Under the pieces are notes generated by a model. The model saw only the letters and a list, made by a program, of their open reading frames with translations. It searched no databases and was not told the DNA's origin. From Legionella sp. PATHC035 (lineage in GTDB: Bacteria > Pseudomonadota > Gammaproteobacteria > Legionellales > Legionellaceae), in assembly GCF_026191115.1 (NCBI RefSeq), contig NZ_JAPHOT010000001.1, forward strand, positions 434,001-498,000: a stretch of DNA of 64,000 nt, read 5' to 3'. The translations under genes and the position numbers were made by a program. Shown here one piece after another: positions 8,878-17,205 of the stretch (the stretch's first letter is position 1; each line of letters begins with the position of its first letter).

Positions 8878-10107
8878 CTATTTAATTAAGTGAATCGTTT
8901 TGATTGCATATTTAACGCTATCAAGATAAGCCCGCATCAATAGAGTGTTATCAACCGAAGCAGATTCTAATTGTTTAAAATGGGCAATTTCATAATCCAT
9001 TACAATTCGTAAAATATTCCCTAACTCCCCCTCTAAATAAAGGATTGCATTATTGAGTTGGGTGCTGAGTTGGATCTTGGCTAATAAAGAGTCCATGGGT
9101 TCATGAAGAATCGCATCAAGAGTGGACAAAATACCAACAGTGTATGCTAAATGCGCATCCGATTTACATTGCACGTTAGCAAGATTTTCACACATTTTTG
9201 CTCGGATTAAAGTGCGCTCAAGTAAATCCAGTTCCACATCGTGAATACTTGATAGCATCAAAAGTCCAATCCAGTTTCGGATGCAAACAATTCCTAGTAG
9301 TTTAATTGCATCCAATATAGATTCAATCTTTTTTCCATTATATAAAGCAACGGAATTGACTAATCGTAAAATACGATAACTGAGTTTTGGAATTTGCAAG
9401 ATAAGATTTTCAATATGTTCAATCGCCACTACCGGATCATTCAATTCGCCGAATAATCTTATTAAATGTGCTCTATTTTCAGTAATAGCTTGCCCTCTTA
9501 ATGGATCAGGTTTACTCAGGAAAAAACCTTGAAAATAATCAAATCCGAGTTCCATACAATCATTAAATTGATTTCTATTCTCTATTTTTTCAGCAAGAAG
9601 TCTACCCTTGAAATTTTGCAAAAGACTGAGTTGTTTTCGGATTTGATGTTTATTTTGATGCAATACCTCGATTTTAATAATATCTGCAACTTGAATTAGC
9701 GGCACAATTTCCTCTGTATAGACAAAGTCATCTAAAGCAATTTGATACCCTTCCTTGCTCAAATCAATCAGACTACGGATTAATTGATCATCGATTTGGA
9801 TGCTTTCAATTACTTCAATAATAATTCGATTTTTAGGAAGAAGTTTAGGGACTTGATTGACTAAATGATTATAAGTGAAATTTATAAATGCAAGTTTATT
9901 ATCGATTACATCATCCATATTTAAATTGGTAAATAATTGGGTAATGACTGAGGAGGTAGCTGCATCACCAGCACTCAGGTCCAGATTATCTACATGAGCC
10001 ATGGTGGAGTGTCCTTCTCTATAAAGTAACTCATAGGCTCTAACTAGCCGATCCCTATCATAGATACTTTGACGTGCTAGAAGAGTGTTCATTAATGCAT
10101 CGGTCAA
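8878..10107 (-). CDS. EAL-HDOD (YuxH-type) regulatory protein, probably not a phosphodiesterase
   Basis: Residues about 1-205 match the EAL fold. The opening ARQSIYDRDR...AYELLYR is the hallmark of YuxH proteins, with ELL in place of the catalytic EAL. The usual DDFG loop reads DDFV and AExIE reads AEKIE. Residues about 210-400 form an HDOD domain, including IPKLSYRILRLVNS and IKLLGIVCIRNW, which lacks the HD metal residues. Family knowledge suggests a signalling or scaffold role, perhaps binding c-di-GMP without cleaving it, and links to motility, twitching or stress. It is encoded 60 bp upstream of the unknown 271-residue gene on the same strand. Confidence 0.88.
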   Translation of the reverse strand: MTDALMNTLLARQSIYDRDRLVRAYELLYREGHSTMAHVDNLDLSAGDAATSSVITQLFTNLNMDDVIDNKLAFINFTYNHLVNQVPKLLPKNRIIIEVIESIQIDDQLIRSLIDLSKEGYQIALDDFVYTEEIVPLIQVADIIKIEVLHQNKHQIRKQLSLLQNFKGRLLAEKIENRNQFNDCMELGFDYFQGFFLSKPDPLRGQAITENRAHLIRLFGELNDPVVAIEHIENLILQIPKLSYRILRLVNSVALYNGKKIESILDAIKLLGIVCIRNWIGLLMLSSIHDVELDLLERTLIRAKMCENLANVQCKSDAHLAYTVGILSTLDAILHEPMDSLLAKIQLSTQLNNAILYLEGELGNILRIVMDYEIAHFKQLESASVDNTLLMRAYLDSVKYAIKTIHLIK

Positions 10108-10189
10108 TTTAACTCGATTTTATGGTTAGTATAAATAAATAATAGATTAATATTTGAACCCATTCACAAATTATTATTCAAATTTTTAT

Positions 10190-10380
10190 AATGTCACACC
10201 GAACTATTTATCATTAAAGTCCGATTTTAGAACTATTTATCATCATATCTGCCCATCTTCTTCTTATAATCTGCGCATTTAAGTTTCGAGCCAAAAGGCC
10301 AGAGGTTATTCGAAAACATGAAACGCTTAAATATCGGCTATCTTCAAGAGAAAGATGAAGAGTATAAGTTTATTTTTTAG
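10190..10380 (+). pseudogene. remnant of a fourth copy of the tandem paralog family
   Basis: The stretch 10190-10290 matches the promoter region of the second paralog (11655-11770), including TTTTAGAACTATTTA, CATATCTGCCCATCTTCTTC and TATAATCTGCGCATTTAAG; a segment of about 18 bp present in the 11.7 kb copy is missing here. It is followed at 10318-10380 by a 20-codon frame reading MKRLNIGY and ending in a stop. This corresponds to the RRLNIGG tail of the intact genes and shares the 15-mer CGCTTAAATATCGGC. The roughly 900 bp in between are deleted, so this is a decayed copy upstream of the first intact paralog. Confidence 0.7.
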
Positions 10381-10440
10381 GCAGCTTTTTCTTCTGTAGA
10401 TTATTGGATATACTCCGCCCATTAAAAAACAAGGATAATT

Positions 10441-11406
10441 ATGAGTATTTTCAATCCCATTAAAAACCTGATTGAAACCAAACAGTACCCCCACGCTAGA
10501 GCATACAGAACCACCTTTTGGGGAAAGATGGCCGACACTTTTCTCGTTTTCTCTGGACACTTATTCCCTAATTATCAAGACAAAGCACAAGATCCTTTCA
10601 AGAAAATCCATTTTGGGATTTTTGATTATTTAACCTTGGGAGTTCACTTCCTCATTTCCTCCCTACTCATTCGTTCGCTTAAGGGCGCTGAAAAGTCTGT
10701 GTTAATTCCTGTAGGTATACTAACGCTTGTATTTAACCTACCTCGCCTCCTATTCGCTACCGCCATGATGTTGATCAGTCTACCCTTTGTTTCAATCGCT
10801 TGGGCGGTCACAAAAGAAAAGGGAAACAAAATCAAAGAAGACATTCTTTCCTATGAGGTTCACACGAATCAATCACGATTATATTTTGCACCCTCTGCAC
10901 TCCCTTCTGACCTTGATCACTATAAAGACTGCTTTTTTTTCATTGAGGGAGATAACCACCTGTACTACATTGATTTTTCAAATCAACCCCATAATATAAG
11001 GATTAATGACATAGAGCGTTTCCGCCAAGAAATGGGGATAAACCAACATAGAACAGTCATACGAATCGGTATAGGATACTCTTCTATATTTGTTAAGAAC
11101 GATGATTTAAAAAAGTATTTTGCTTCAGAAAACTCTCCTTTGGATAGTTATCGCTCCTTAGGGACTCTTTTAAAAGCTAGAAATGTAGATTTGGAAGATA
11201 TAGAAAAATCAAGTATTGAGCGTCAACAAGATGATATTAAAGTATCCTTAGCTGATGGAGAAGAGCGACCGCTGGCAAAATTTTCCTTATCAATAAAAAA
11301 ATCAACTGACTTATTGTTATTTAATAACCTGAGGCGCTTAAATATCGGCGGGATAGAAGAGCAGGTAGAAGCAAAAGAAGAATTCTCACAATTTGTTTCT
11401 CTATAA
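10441..11406 (+). CDS. tandem paralog 1: unrecognised membrane-hairpin protein
   Basis: First of three adjacent relatives (321 residues). A conserved soluble N-terminus (residues 1-57, with ETKQYPHARAYRTTFWGKMA) leads into a hydrophobic region (about 58-123) that can make two or three membrane helices. A lysine-rich KEKGNKIKE stop and a C-terminal soluble domain of about 180 residues follow, ending in LRRLNIGGIEEQVE and an acidic tail. I do not recognise the family; it may be restricted to Legionella. Residues 1-138 differ from paralog 3 at only three positions while the C-terminal halves differ widely, a mosaic pattern. The start is backed by AAGGA 7 nt upstream. No partner gene suggests a function. 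Secretion to the host is possible but unproven. Confidence 0.8.
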   Translation: MSIFNPIKNLIETKQYPHARAYRTTFWGKMADTFLVFSGHLFPNYQDKAQDPFKKIHFGIFDYLTLGVHFLISSLLIRSLKGAEKSVLIPVGILTLVFNLPRLLFATAMMLISLPFVSIAWAVTKEKGNKIKEDILSYEVHTNQSRLYFAPSALPSDLDHYKDCFFFIEGDNHLYYIDFSNQPHNIRINDIERFRQEMGINQHRTVIRIGIGYSSIFVKNDDLKKYFASENSPLDSYRSLGTLLKARNVDLEDIEKSSIERQQDDIKVSLADGEERPLAKFSLSIKKSTDLLLFNNLRRLNIGGIEEQVEAKEEFSQFVSL

Positions 11407-11780
11407 TTTTAAACGTTTTACCGTATTACGCTACGTGAATATAGGCACCTAAAAAGGACTAGGTGCAGCACCTACGCATCTTTTTTACCGTCCTCTGCGC
11501 TAATCCGTTCGGCTGAAGAGGCATTTATGCGGTCTCGAAGCCTTTCCTGATGCTCTCTAAGGGCCTTATCCCAGGCCATCAAGACTGTCGAGACAGCGCT
11601 AGAGCGGCATCCTCAGCCTGAACGGTTTAAAATGGATTGTTAATTCATCAAATTTTTATATTGTCACATCGAAATTTATCATAAAAGGCCAATTTTAGAA
11701 CTATTTACATCATATCTGCCCATCTTCTTCTTAAAGATATTACTATTGGTTATAATCTGCGCATTTAAGACCCAAGGGTA
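11407..11780. other. intergenic region between paralogs 1 and 2
   Basis: It holds a degenerate copy of the CGTATTACGCTNNG palindromic repeat at about 11421-11446, then a more GC-rich block (11472-11640). On the minus strand that block contains an open frame of 35 codons (11472-11579, MAWDKALREHQERL...), with no ribosome site; it may be a gene fragment. From 11655 begins the promoter region shared with the relic at 10190, with a TATAAT at 11751-11756. Confidence 0.5.
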
Positions 11781-11783
11781 GTG

Positions 11784-11855
11784 ATGAGTCTTTTCAACCC
11801 ATTTAAAAATCTAGTAGCGATGAGTCTTTTCAATCCATTTAAAAATCTGATTGAA
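11784..11855 (+). repeat. 36-bp tandem duplication covering the start codon of paralog 2
   Basis: Units 11784-11819 and 11820-11855 both begin ATGAGTCTTTTCAA and encode MSLFNPFKNL followed by two further codons. Only a few bases differ, and the frame is kept. Confidence 0.9.
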
Positions 11856-12782
11856 ACCAAACAGTACCCGCACGCTAGAGCATACAGAACCACTTTTTGG
11901 GGAAAGATGGCCGACACTTTTCTCGTTTTCTCCGGTCATTTACTCGCTAGTTATAAAAAGGAGCCCAAAGATCCCTTCAAGAAAATCCATTTTGGAATTT
12001 TTGATTATTTAACCCTGGGAATTCACTTCCTCATTTCTTTTTTGCTGCTTCGTGCTCTGAAAGGTTCCGGAAAGGCTGTGTCAATTCCTTTAGGCATACT
12101 GACGCTTCTATTGAACCTACCTCGCCTTCTCTTCGCTGAAGCGATGATGCTAATTTGTCTCCCTTTTGTATTAATCGCCTGGGCTGCCACACGAGAAGAG
12201 GGAAACAAAATCAAAGAAGACATTCTTTCCTATGAGGCGCAAACAATTTGGTATAAATTTTATATTGTCCCCTGGGTAGCCCCTTCTGAACTGGCACATT
12301 ATAAGGACTGTTTTTTTTTCATAGATGAAAAAAATCTCCTCTATTACATTGATTGTTCGGGTAAAGCCCACGACATACCGATTGATAACAGCTTTCGCCA
12401 CCATATAGGTATGGATAATCCAGAAAATAGATTTTTTTACTCCAAAGTTATTTGTTCAGAGCCCTCTTTTATCTACAAAAAAGGCGATTACTTAAAACCC
12501 TATATTGCATTTCCTCCCGAGAGTTATCATTCCATAGGCGCGCTTTTAAAAGCTCAAGAAGTGGATTTGGAAAATATAAAAAGTTCAAATATTTCGATTA
12601 GACAAAATGATATTGAACTCACGCTTTGGGGTAAAACAAAATTGCTGACAGAGATTTCCTTGTCAACACAAAAATCAAACGACTCAAGGTTATTTAACAA
12701 CATGAGACGCCTAAATATCGGTCGTATTGAAGAACATATAGAACAAACAGAAGAACTCGCAGCATTTGTTTTACGATCATAA
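11784..12782 (+). CDS. tandem paralog 2: unrecognised membrane-hairpin protein with duplicated start
   Basis: Second family member. It keeps the N-terminal block and hydrophobic region but is the most divergent of the three (for example SFLLLRALKGSGKAVSIPLG where paralog 1 has SSLLIRSLKGAEKSVLIPVG). Its C-terminal domain keeps the pattern HYKDCFFFI...LYYID and the tail MRRLNIGRIEEHIE. The first 12 codons are duplicated in tandem, so the gene has two start codons, 11784 (preceded by AAGGG) and 11820. The second matches the start of the other paralogs and would give 320 residues. Its upstream region differs from those of paralogs 1 and 3 and matches the relic's, so its expression control may differ. 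Confidence 0.78.
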   Translation: MSLFNPFKNLVAMSLFNPFKNLIETKQYPHARAYRTTFWGKMADTFLVFSGHLLASYKKEPKDPFKKIHFGIFDYLTLGIHFLISFLLLRALKGSGKAVSIPLGILTLLLNLPRLLFAEAMMLICLPFVLIAWAATREEGNKIKEDILSYEAQTIWYKFYIVPWVAPSELAHYKDCFFFIDEKNLLYYIDCSGKAHDIPIDNSFRHHIGMDNPENRFFYSKVICSEPSFIYKKGDYLKPYIAFPPESYHSIGALLKAQEVDLENIKSSNISIRQNDIELTLWGKTKLLTEISLSTQKSNDSRLFNNMRRLNIGRIEEHIEQTEELAAFVLRS

Positions 12783-12996
12783 ATGTATTGCTCCATAATA
12801 CGCGGGCACACAGAAGCTGCAAATACAGTTTTATACTTTCCGATTTGTAGCAGGTGAGGAGTAAGCGAGCCTGGGGCTGAATCTTAATGGCCTCACTAAT
12901 TCCGGGTTACGGCTAGGTACGGTATGTTCATCCTATATACGGAACTTTTCCTTAAATAGCTTATTGGATATACTCCGCACATTAAAAAGGATGATT

Positions 12997-13989
12997 ATGA
13001 GTATTTTTAGTCCCATTAAAAACCTGATTGAAACCAAACAGTACCCTCACGCTAGAGCATACAGAACCACTTTTTGGGGAAAGATGGCCGACACCTTTCT
13101 CGTTTTCTCTGGACACTTATTCCCTAATTATCAAGACAAAGCACAAGATCCTTTCAAGAAAATCCATTTTGGGATTTTTGATTATTTAACCTTGGGAATT
13201 CACTTCCTCATTTCCTCCCTACTCATTCGTTCACTTAAGGGCGCTGAAAAGGCTGTGTTAATTCCTGTAGGTATACTGACGCTTGTATTTAACCTACCTC
13301 GCCTCCTATTCGCTACCGCCATGATGTTGATCAGTCTACCCTTTGTTTCAATCGCTTGGGCGGTCACAAAAGAAAAGGGAAACAAGATAAAAGAAGACAT
13401 TCTTTCCTATGATATTCAATGGAATCATTCACTATTGTATTTTACTCCCTCTACACTCCCTTCTGAACTTGAGTATTTTAAACACTGCTTTATTTTTCTT
13501 GAAAGAGATAACCAACTGTATTACATTGATTTTTCACATAAACCTCATAATATAAGGGTTAATGACATAGAGCGTTTCCGCCAAGAAATGGGGAAAAATC
13601 AACAAAAAAATATAAGGATTAATGACATAGAGCGTTTCATGAGAAAATCAGACTTAGAATACTCTTGTTCATTGGTTAAGCTCCATGATTTAAAAAAATA
13701 TTTTGCTCCAGAAAAATCTCCTTTAGTTAGTTATGGCTCTCTGGGCTCTTATTTCAAAGTTCGATGTATCGATTTGGAAGATATCGAAAAATCAAGCATT
13801 GAGCGAGAGCAAGATGAAATTAAAATATCCTTAGCGAATAAAGAAAATCGACCGCTGGCAAAATTTTCCCTATCAATAAACGAATCAACAGATCTGTTGT
13901 TTTTTAATAACCTAAGGCGCTTAAATATCGGGGGTATCGAAGAGCTCGTAGAAGAAAAAGAAGAGTTCTCGCAATTTGTTTCCCTATAA
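12997..13989 (+). CDS. tandem paralog 3: unrecognised membrane-hairpin protein
   Basis: Third family member, 330 residues from the ATG at 12997. That start lies after AAGG and aligns with paralog 1; the frame is open to a TTG at 12964. Upstream it shares TTATTGGATATACTCCGC with paralog 1, so these two form the closest pair. Residues 1-138 are almost identical to paralog 1, while residues 139-230 differ strongly. A 60-bp-period duplication has added a second NIR-NDIERF segment at about residues 185-215. The C-terminal tail (NLRRLNIGGIEELVEEKEEF) returns to near identity. The pattern fits gene conversion at both ends with a free-running middle. Confidence 0.8.
   Translation: MSIFSPIKNLIETKQYPHARAYRTTFWGKMADTFLVFSGHLFPNYQDKAQDPFKKIHFGIFDYLTLGIHFLISSLLIRSLKGAEKAVLIPVGILTLVFNLPRLLFATAMMLISLPFVSIAWAVTKEKGNKIKEDILSYDIQWNHSLLYFTPSTLPSELEYFKHCFIFLERDNQLYYIDFSHKPHNIRVNDIERFRQEMGKNQQKNIRINDIERFMRKSDLEYSCSLVKLHDLKKYFAPEKSPLVSYGSLGSYFKVRCIDLEDIEKSSIEREQDEIKISLANKENRPLAKFSLSINESTDLLFFNNLRRLNIGGIEELVEEKEEFSQFVSL
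13549..13638 (+). repeat. 30-bp direct repeat within paralog 3
   Basis: The segments 13549-13578 and 13609-13638 are nearly identical (AATATAAGG, then TTAATGACATAGAGCGTTTC), with a 60-bp period. Paralog 1 has a single copy at the same place, so this is a local duplication of 20 codons. Confidence 0.85.
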
Positions 13990-14053
13990 ATTTAATTGCT
14001 CAATTGCTCCATTCACATCTATAATTGATAAAAGATAGAACACGGAGGTCTTT

Positions 14054-14377
14054 ATGAAATTTTTTCAAGGATTACTTCTACTCTCTATACTCAGTTACCC
14101 AAATATTTATGCCCAAACGGCACTATCTGAGCCTAGTGGGCAATCCCCTCAATGCGGACAAGCCTACGAGAGCGCAGGGGAAATTAAAACCATAAATAAT
14201 GTTTTTAGTAGTTTATCCAGCGCATGTCATGATGCGGGTGGGATGAAGTTAACCCATCAGATTTTATTATCCGCAGACTCGAGTAAACCTACCGGTGTTT
14301 TATTTACGTGTACTGGAAGCGACCCCAATTTTGTTGTCCTTTCTTGTCTATTTCCAGCAACTTTTGAGGATTTATAG
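14054..14377 (+). CDS. small secreted cysteine-containing hypothetical protein
   Basis: The 107-residue product begins after a good ribosome site (CGGAGG, 7 nt before ATG). Residues 1-20 are a signal peptide, probably cut after IYA. The mature part carries four cysteines (near residues 34, 58, 85 and 93), enough for two disulfides, and no membrane segment. It is probably periplasmic or exported. I do not recognise the family. It lies 64 bp after paralog 3 on the same strand but need not be co-transcribed. Confidence 0.7.
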   Translation: MKFFQGLLLLSILSYPNIYAQTALSEPSGQSPQCGQAYESAGEIKTINNVFSSLSSACHDAGGMKLTHQILLSADSSKPTGVLFTCTGSDPNFVVLSCLFPATFEDL

Positions 14378-14529
14378 AGAATAATCATCGTCTCGCTACT
14401 CATTCACCCAACACCGATAGTTAGCGAACTTTTATCACGATTTATCTACGGGTTTCGGATCGACAACAGACTCACATTATGATAAAATTATATACAATTT
14501 TTCATTATTCCTAAGAAGCTATTCTCCTA

Positions 14530-14967
14530 ATGCCTTCACTAACGCTAACCAGCATTTATATTTATTGTGTCTTTTTTTTGATAAGTGCCGCTGTTGAATC
14601 CCAGTCATTCAATGCACTTAATCCAGAAGAACAAGAAATTGTATTGAATCGAAAAAAACTTCCTTTTATGACCGACATGACCAGCATCATTAAAGTCTTT
14701 TTCTTTTCATTCGTTATCCTCTACATCACGCCATGGCAAATGCGCTATAAAACATACTTATACCATAACACTCAAGAACTGGTCTTTCTCTACCATGTTT
14801 TAATGGTCTTCTTTGTTGTCGCATTTGTACCTATAATTAAATACTTGCAAGATGATATCAGAAATGCAGGCTTACCTCGTTGGTATCTAAAGAATGTATT
14901 GGTGGGCGATTACATCCATCTGTGGGGAATCTTAATTGCGTGTTATGTATCCATTCCGAATTTTTAG
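14530..14967 (+). CDS. small multi-pass membrane hypothetical protein
   Basis: The 145-residue product has four likely helices: residues 5-22, 52-68, 85-105 and 125-142. The loops between contain ESQSFNALNPEEQEI and a DDIRNAGLPRWYLK stretch. I see no catalytic motif and do not recognise the family. Codon use matches its neighbours. The 152-bp gap before it shows no strong signal. Confidence 0.65.
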   Translation: MPSLTLTSIYIYCVFFLISAAVESQSFNALNPEEQEIVLNRKKLPFMTDMTSIIKVFFFSFVILYITPWQMRYKTYLYHNTQELVFLYHVLMVFFVVAFVPIIKYLQDDIRNAGLPRWYLKNVLVGDYIHLWGILIACYVSIPNF

Positions 14968-15127
14968 CAAGGTGATTTTTATCCCTATCATTCTTTTTAG
15001 GGATATGGAATTTTAGTCGAAATCCCTTGCAGCTCGAGTGAAGCAAAGAGTCATTTTGGATGAAAAAATATGCACCAAACCTTAAATTTTGCTGTGTTTC
15101 ACTCAAGCTACGATTTTTAAAGAAGAA

Positions 15128-15490
15128 TTAGAGTGTTTTCTCCATAGTTTTATCTTTAGTTTTTAAATTCGCTGCATCCAAAGCAGGTGAATCGAATTTT
15201 TCCTGAAGCAAAGCGATAATTTCGCTTGGATTCAATTTATTTGAACTCAATTCTGTTCGACTCGAATCGCCATACGTAATGAACACATCGGGATGTAATG
15301 ATTTGAATTCCTCAGAACCTACAAACTCATTATAAGCTGGAATTGAATTGGTCCAAAAAAAGGAGCCAGTTTGTCCAATTGCCCCCATGAACGATTGTCC
15401 AAAGGTAAAAATGACCACTTCTTTGCCAGTTGAATAAGTATTCTTGGATTTTCCAATTTCAACTTCTTCTAAATTAATTTTCTTTCTCAT
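15128..15490 (-). CDS. small soluble hypothetical protein
   Basis: A 120-residue frame with a lysine-rich N-terminus (MRKKINLEEVEIGKSK) and a Ser/Asp/Lys-rich C-terminus ending in KTKDKTMEKTL. It has no signal peptide, membrane segment or known motif. The codon use is typical of the window and the frame has an ATG start, so it is probably real, but nothing in the neighbourhood points to a role. Confidence 0.5.
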   Translation of the reverse strand: MRKKINLEEVEIGKSKNTYSTGKEVVIFTFGQSFMGAIGQTGSFFWTNSIPAYNEFVGSEEFKSLHPDVFITYGDSSRTELSSNKLNPSEIIALLQEKFDSPALDAANLKTKDKTMEKTL

Positions 15491-15632
15491 ACGAAAACCC
15501 CACCCTAAAGTTCAAAAAATGGCATTATATAGTTGTGAGTTTAAAAAGATAGAAATTAATGGTGAATTATTATATCAGCCTGTAATTGTTCTGTTTGGAG
15601 TTCTTTTACTACGCCCTTCGACTTTTTAATTA

Positions 15633-15664
15633 AACCTGGGTTTCGCTGTTGCGACTCCCAGGTT
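15633..15664. repeat. AACCTGGG/CCCAGGTT palindrome
   Basis: An 8-bp perfect inverted repeat with a 16-nt loop lies 37 bp past the stop of the sterol reductase gene. It may act as that gene's 3' hairpin. The same CCCAGGTT core recurs near 35850 and in the larger palindrome at 59713-59774. Confidence 0.6.
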
Positions 15665-15701
15665 ACTTCGATTTAAAAAGGTAATGGGAGATTCCATTTC
15701 A

Positions 15702-16997
15702 TCACACTACCAGAGGAACAATTTTATAAGGAACCAGTTCACAATATTTATTCCAATCAGCTCCATACTTCGCAGAACAGCGTTTATCATCACGAAACGC
15801 CCTATCGACCAATAAAACAGTTAAAAAACAAAGATAGAAGTATGGTGCAAAATGAGTAAACAGCGCCGGCACTGACCAAAAAAATGTACCAGCAAGTTCT
15901 GGAATGTAATGGAAATGTCTGGCTATTCCCCACCATCCGGAAGCAAGTAATATCGTTTGCTTTTTATCGCCTTCGGTAGTCTCATAATGAGCTAATACAG
16001 TAACCGGTTTTTTACCCCATACCTTACAATCACCTTGAGTAGCCCTGGCAATAAGTCGTTGCTTGTCAGCAAGATAATTAATAATGATACTTGCCAAGCC
16101 TAAACCTAAAATAAGGGTTGCCCATACATAGGATAAATGAATTGGATGCAGTACAAGATACATGCTAGGTGAAGTATAGACACAAGGTACCCATACCATA
16201 CAACCCCAACAAATATAAAAACCCGCACGATCATGCATGATATCTAGGGATCGTAAATACCCCTTTTCCCACATGTAAAATTTACTGAGATAGACAAATT
16301 GCAATACAACGGAAATGAGCATGGAATTTGATAAATCCCCTAGTTCGGCTTGTTTTGCACAATAGGAAATAAGAAATAAGCCCCAACTCATCATGCCAAA
16401 ACGGCAGGTAATAAATTTTTTAATGCTCCATCCTAAAACTTGAGGATAAAGCTCAGTTCCCCAATAGTAGTCAAACAAAATATTATTGGTTATGCCTGAG
16501 TCGGTTGATGAGGGATAAAAACGTCCCTTGAGATATAAAAACACACACAAAATAAGGCTAAACAAATTAAGCGCGCCAAATAAAGCCCCAAGGTTGTCAT
16601 AAAGTATGGACGCCGAGAATAAATTGAGGCCAAAAGAGGCAACACAAAAAGTCATCATCGTGACGATAAATGCCAAAACACCATTATCTTTATACACAGG
16701 CACGTTGCCTTTTGGGGTAATAGGCCCATTAAAGATTTTTCCTGGCAATATCCGCATTAAAGCCAGTTCAAAAACAGTAAATATTAAAATAATTTTCCAA
16801 GCGACTGCAGAGCCCCAGAAATAAGGCCCCCAAATAGTCATGACCGTTTGAATGAAGCCGTTTTGGAGCAGTAACTCCCAAAGAGCAGATAAAGACCCTT
16901 GAAGATGAGTGTTGGTATACCACATCAACATAACAAAAACGGGGCATGTAAGAATGAGAAATATGGGGCCTAAGGTATTCCTAATGTTGAAATTCAT
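15702..16997 (-). CDS. sterol Delta-7 reductase-like protein (ERG4/ERG24, DHCR7 type)
   Basis: A 431-residue, roughly ten-helix membrane protein. It carries the sterol reductase signatures DYYWGTELYPQ, DRAGFYICWGCMVWVPCVYT and LLASGWWGIARHFHYIPEL, plus the C-terminal RDDKRCSAKYGADWNKYC with VPYKIVP. The enzymes of this family reduce the C7 double bond of sterols with NADPH. Bacteria that make no sterols rarely carry it; it is known from Coxiella and some Legionella and is taken to come from a eukaryotic host. Here it probably acts on host sterol in the vacuole or on the bacterial envelope (inference). AAGGAAGC precedes the ATG. No sterol pathway genes are nearby. Confidence 0.92.
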   Translation of the reverse strand: MNFNIRNTLGPIFLILTCPVFVMLMWYTNTHLQGSLSALWELLLQNGFIQTVMTIWGPYFWGSAVAWKIILIFTVFELALMRILPGKIFNGPITPKGNVPVYKDNGVLAFIVTMMTFCVASFGLNLFSASILYDNLGALFGALNLFSLILCVFLYLKGRFYPSSTDSGITNNILFDYYWGTELYPQVLGWSIKKFITCRFGMMSWGLFLISYCAKQAELGDLSNSMLISVVLQFVYLSKFYMWEKGYLRSLDIMHDRAGFYICWGCMVWVPCVYTSPSMYLVLHPIHLSYVWATLILGLGLASIIINYLADKQRLIARATQGDCKVWGKKPVTVLAHYETTEGDKKQTILLASGWWGIARHFHYIPELAGTFFWSVPALFTHFAPYFYLCFLTVLLVDRAFRDDKRCSAKYGADWNKYCELVPYKIVPLVV

Positions 16998-17205
16998 AAT
17001 GCTTCCTTACATTTAAAAAAGGCTAAGGAGGATCATAATACATGAAATTTTGGCATTTAGTATCTATTAATTTTTGGGTAGGAAGAAAATAAATTAGCGA
17101 ACGGTTGATTCGAATTTACACAATAAAAAGAGAAGCGTACCTATTTGCTTTAAAGGGTAATTTAATATTTAATTTAAGTATTACCCATTCAAAAAAATAC
17201 AAACC

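Noticed and set aside
14858..15106. 82-codon minus-strand frame
   Set aside because: It overlaps the end of the 145-residue membrane protein on the other strand, has no ribosome site and an unlikely composition.
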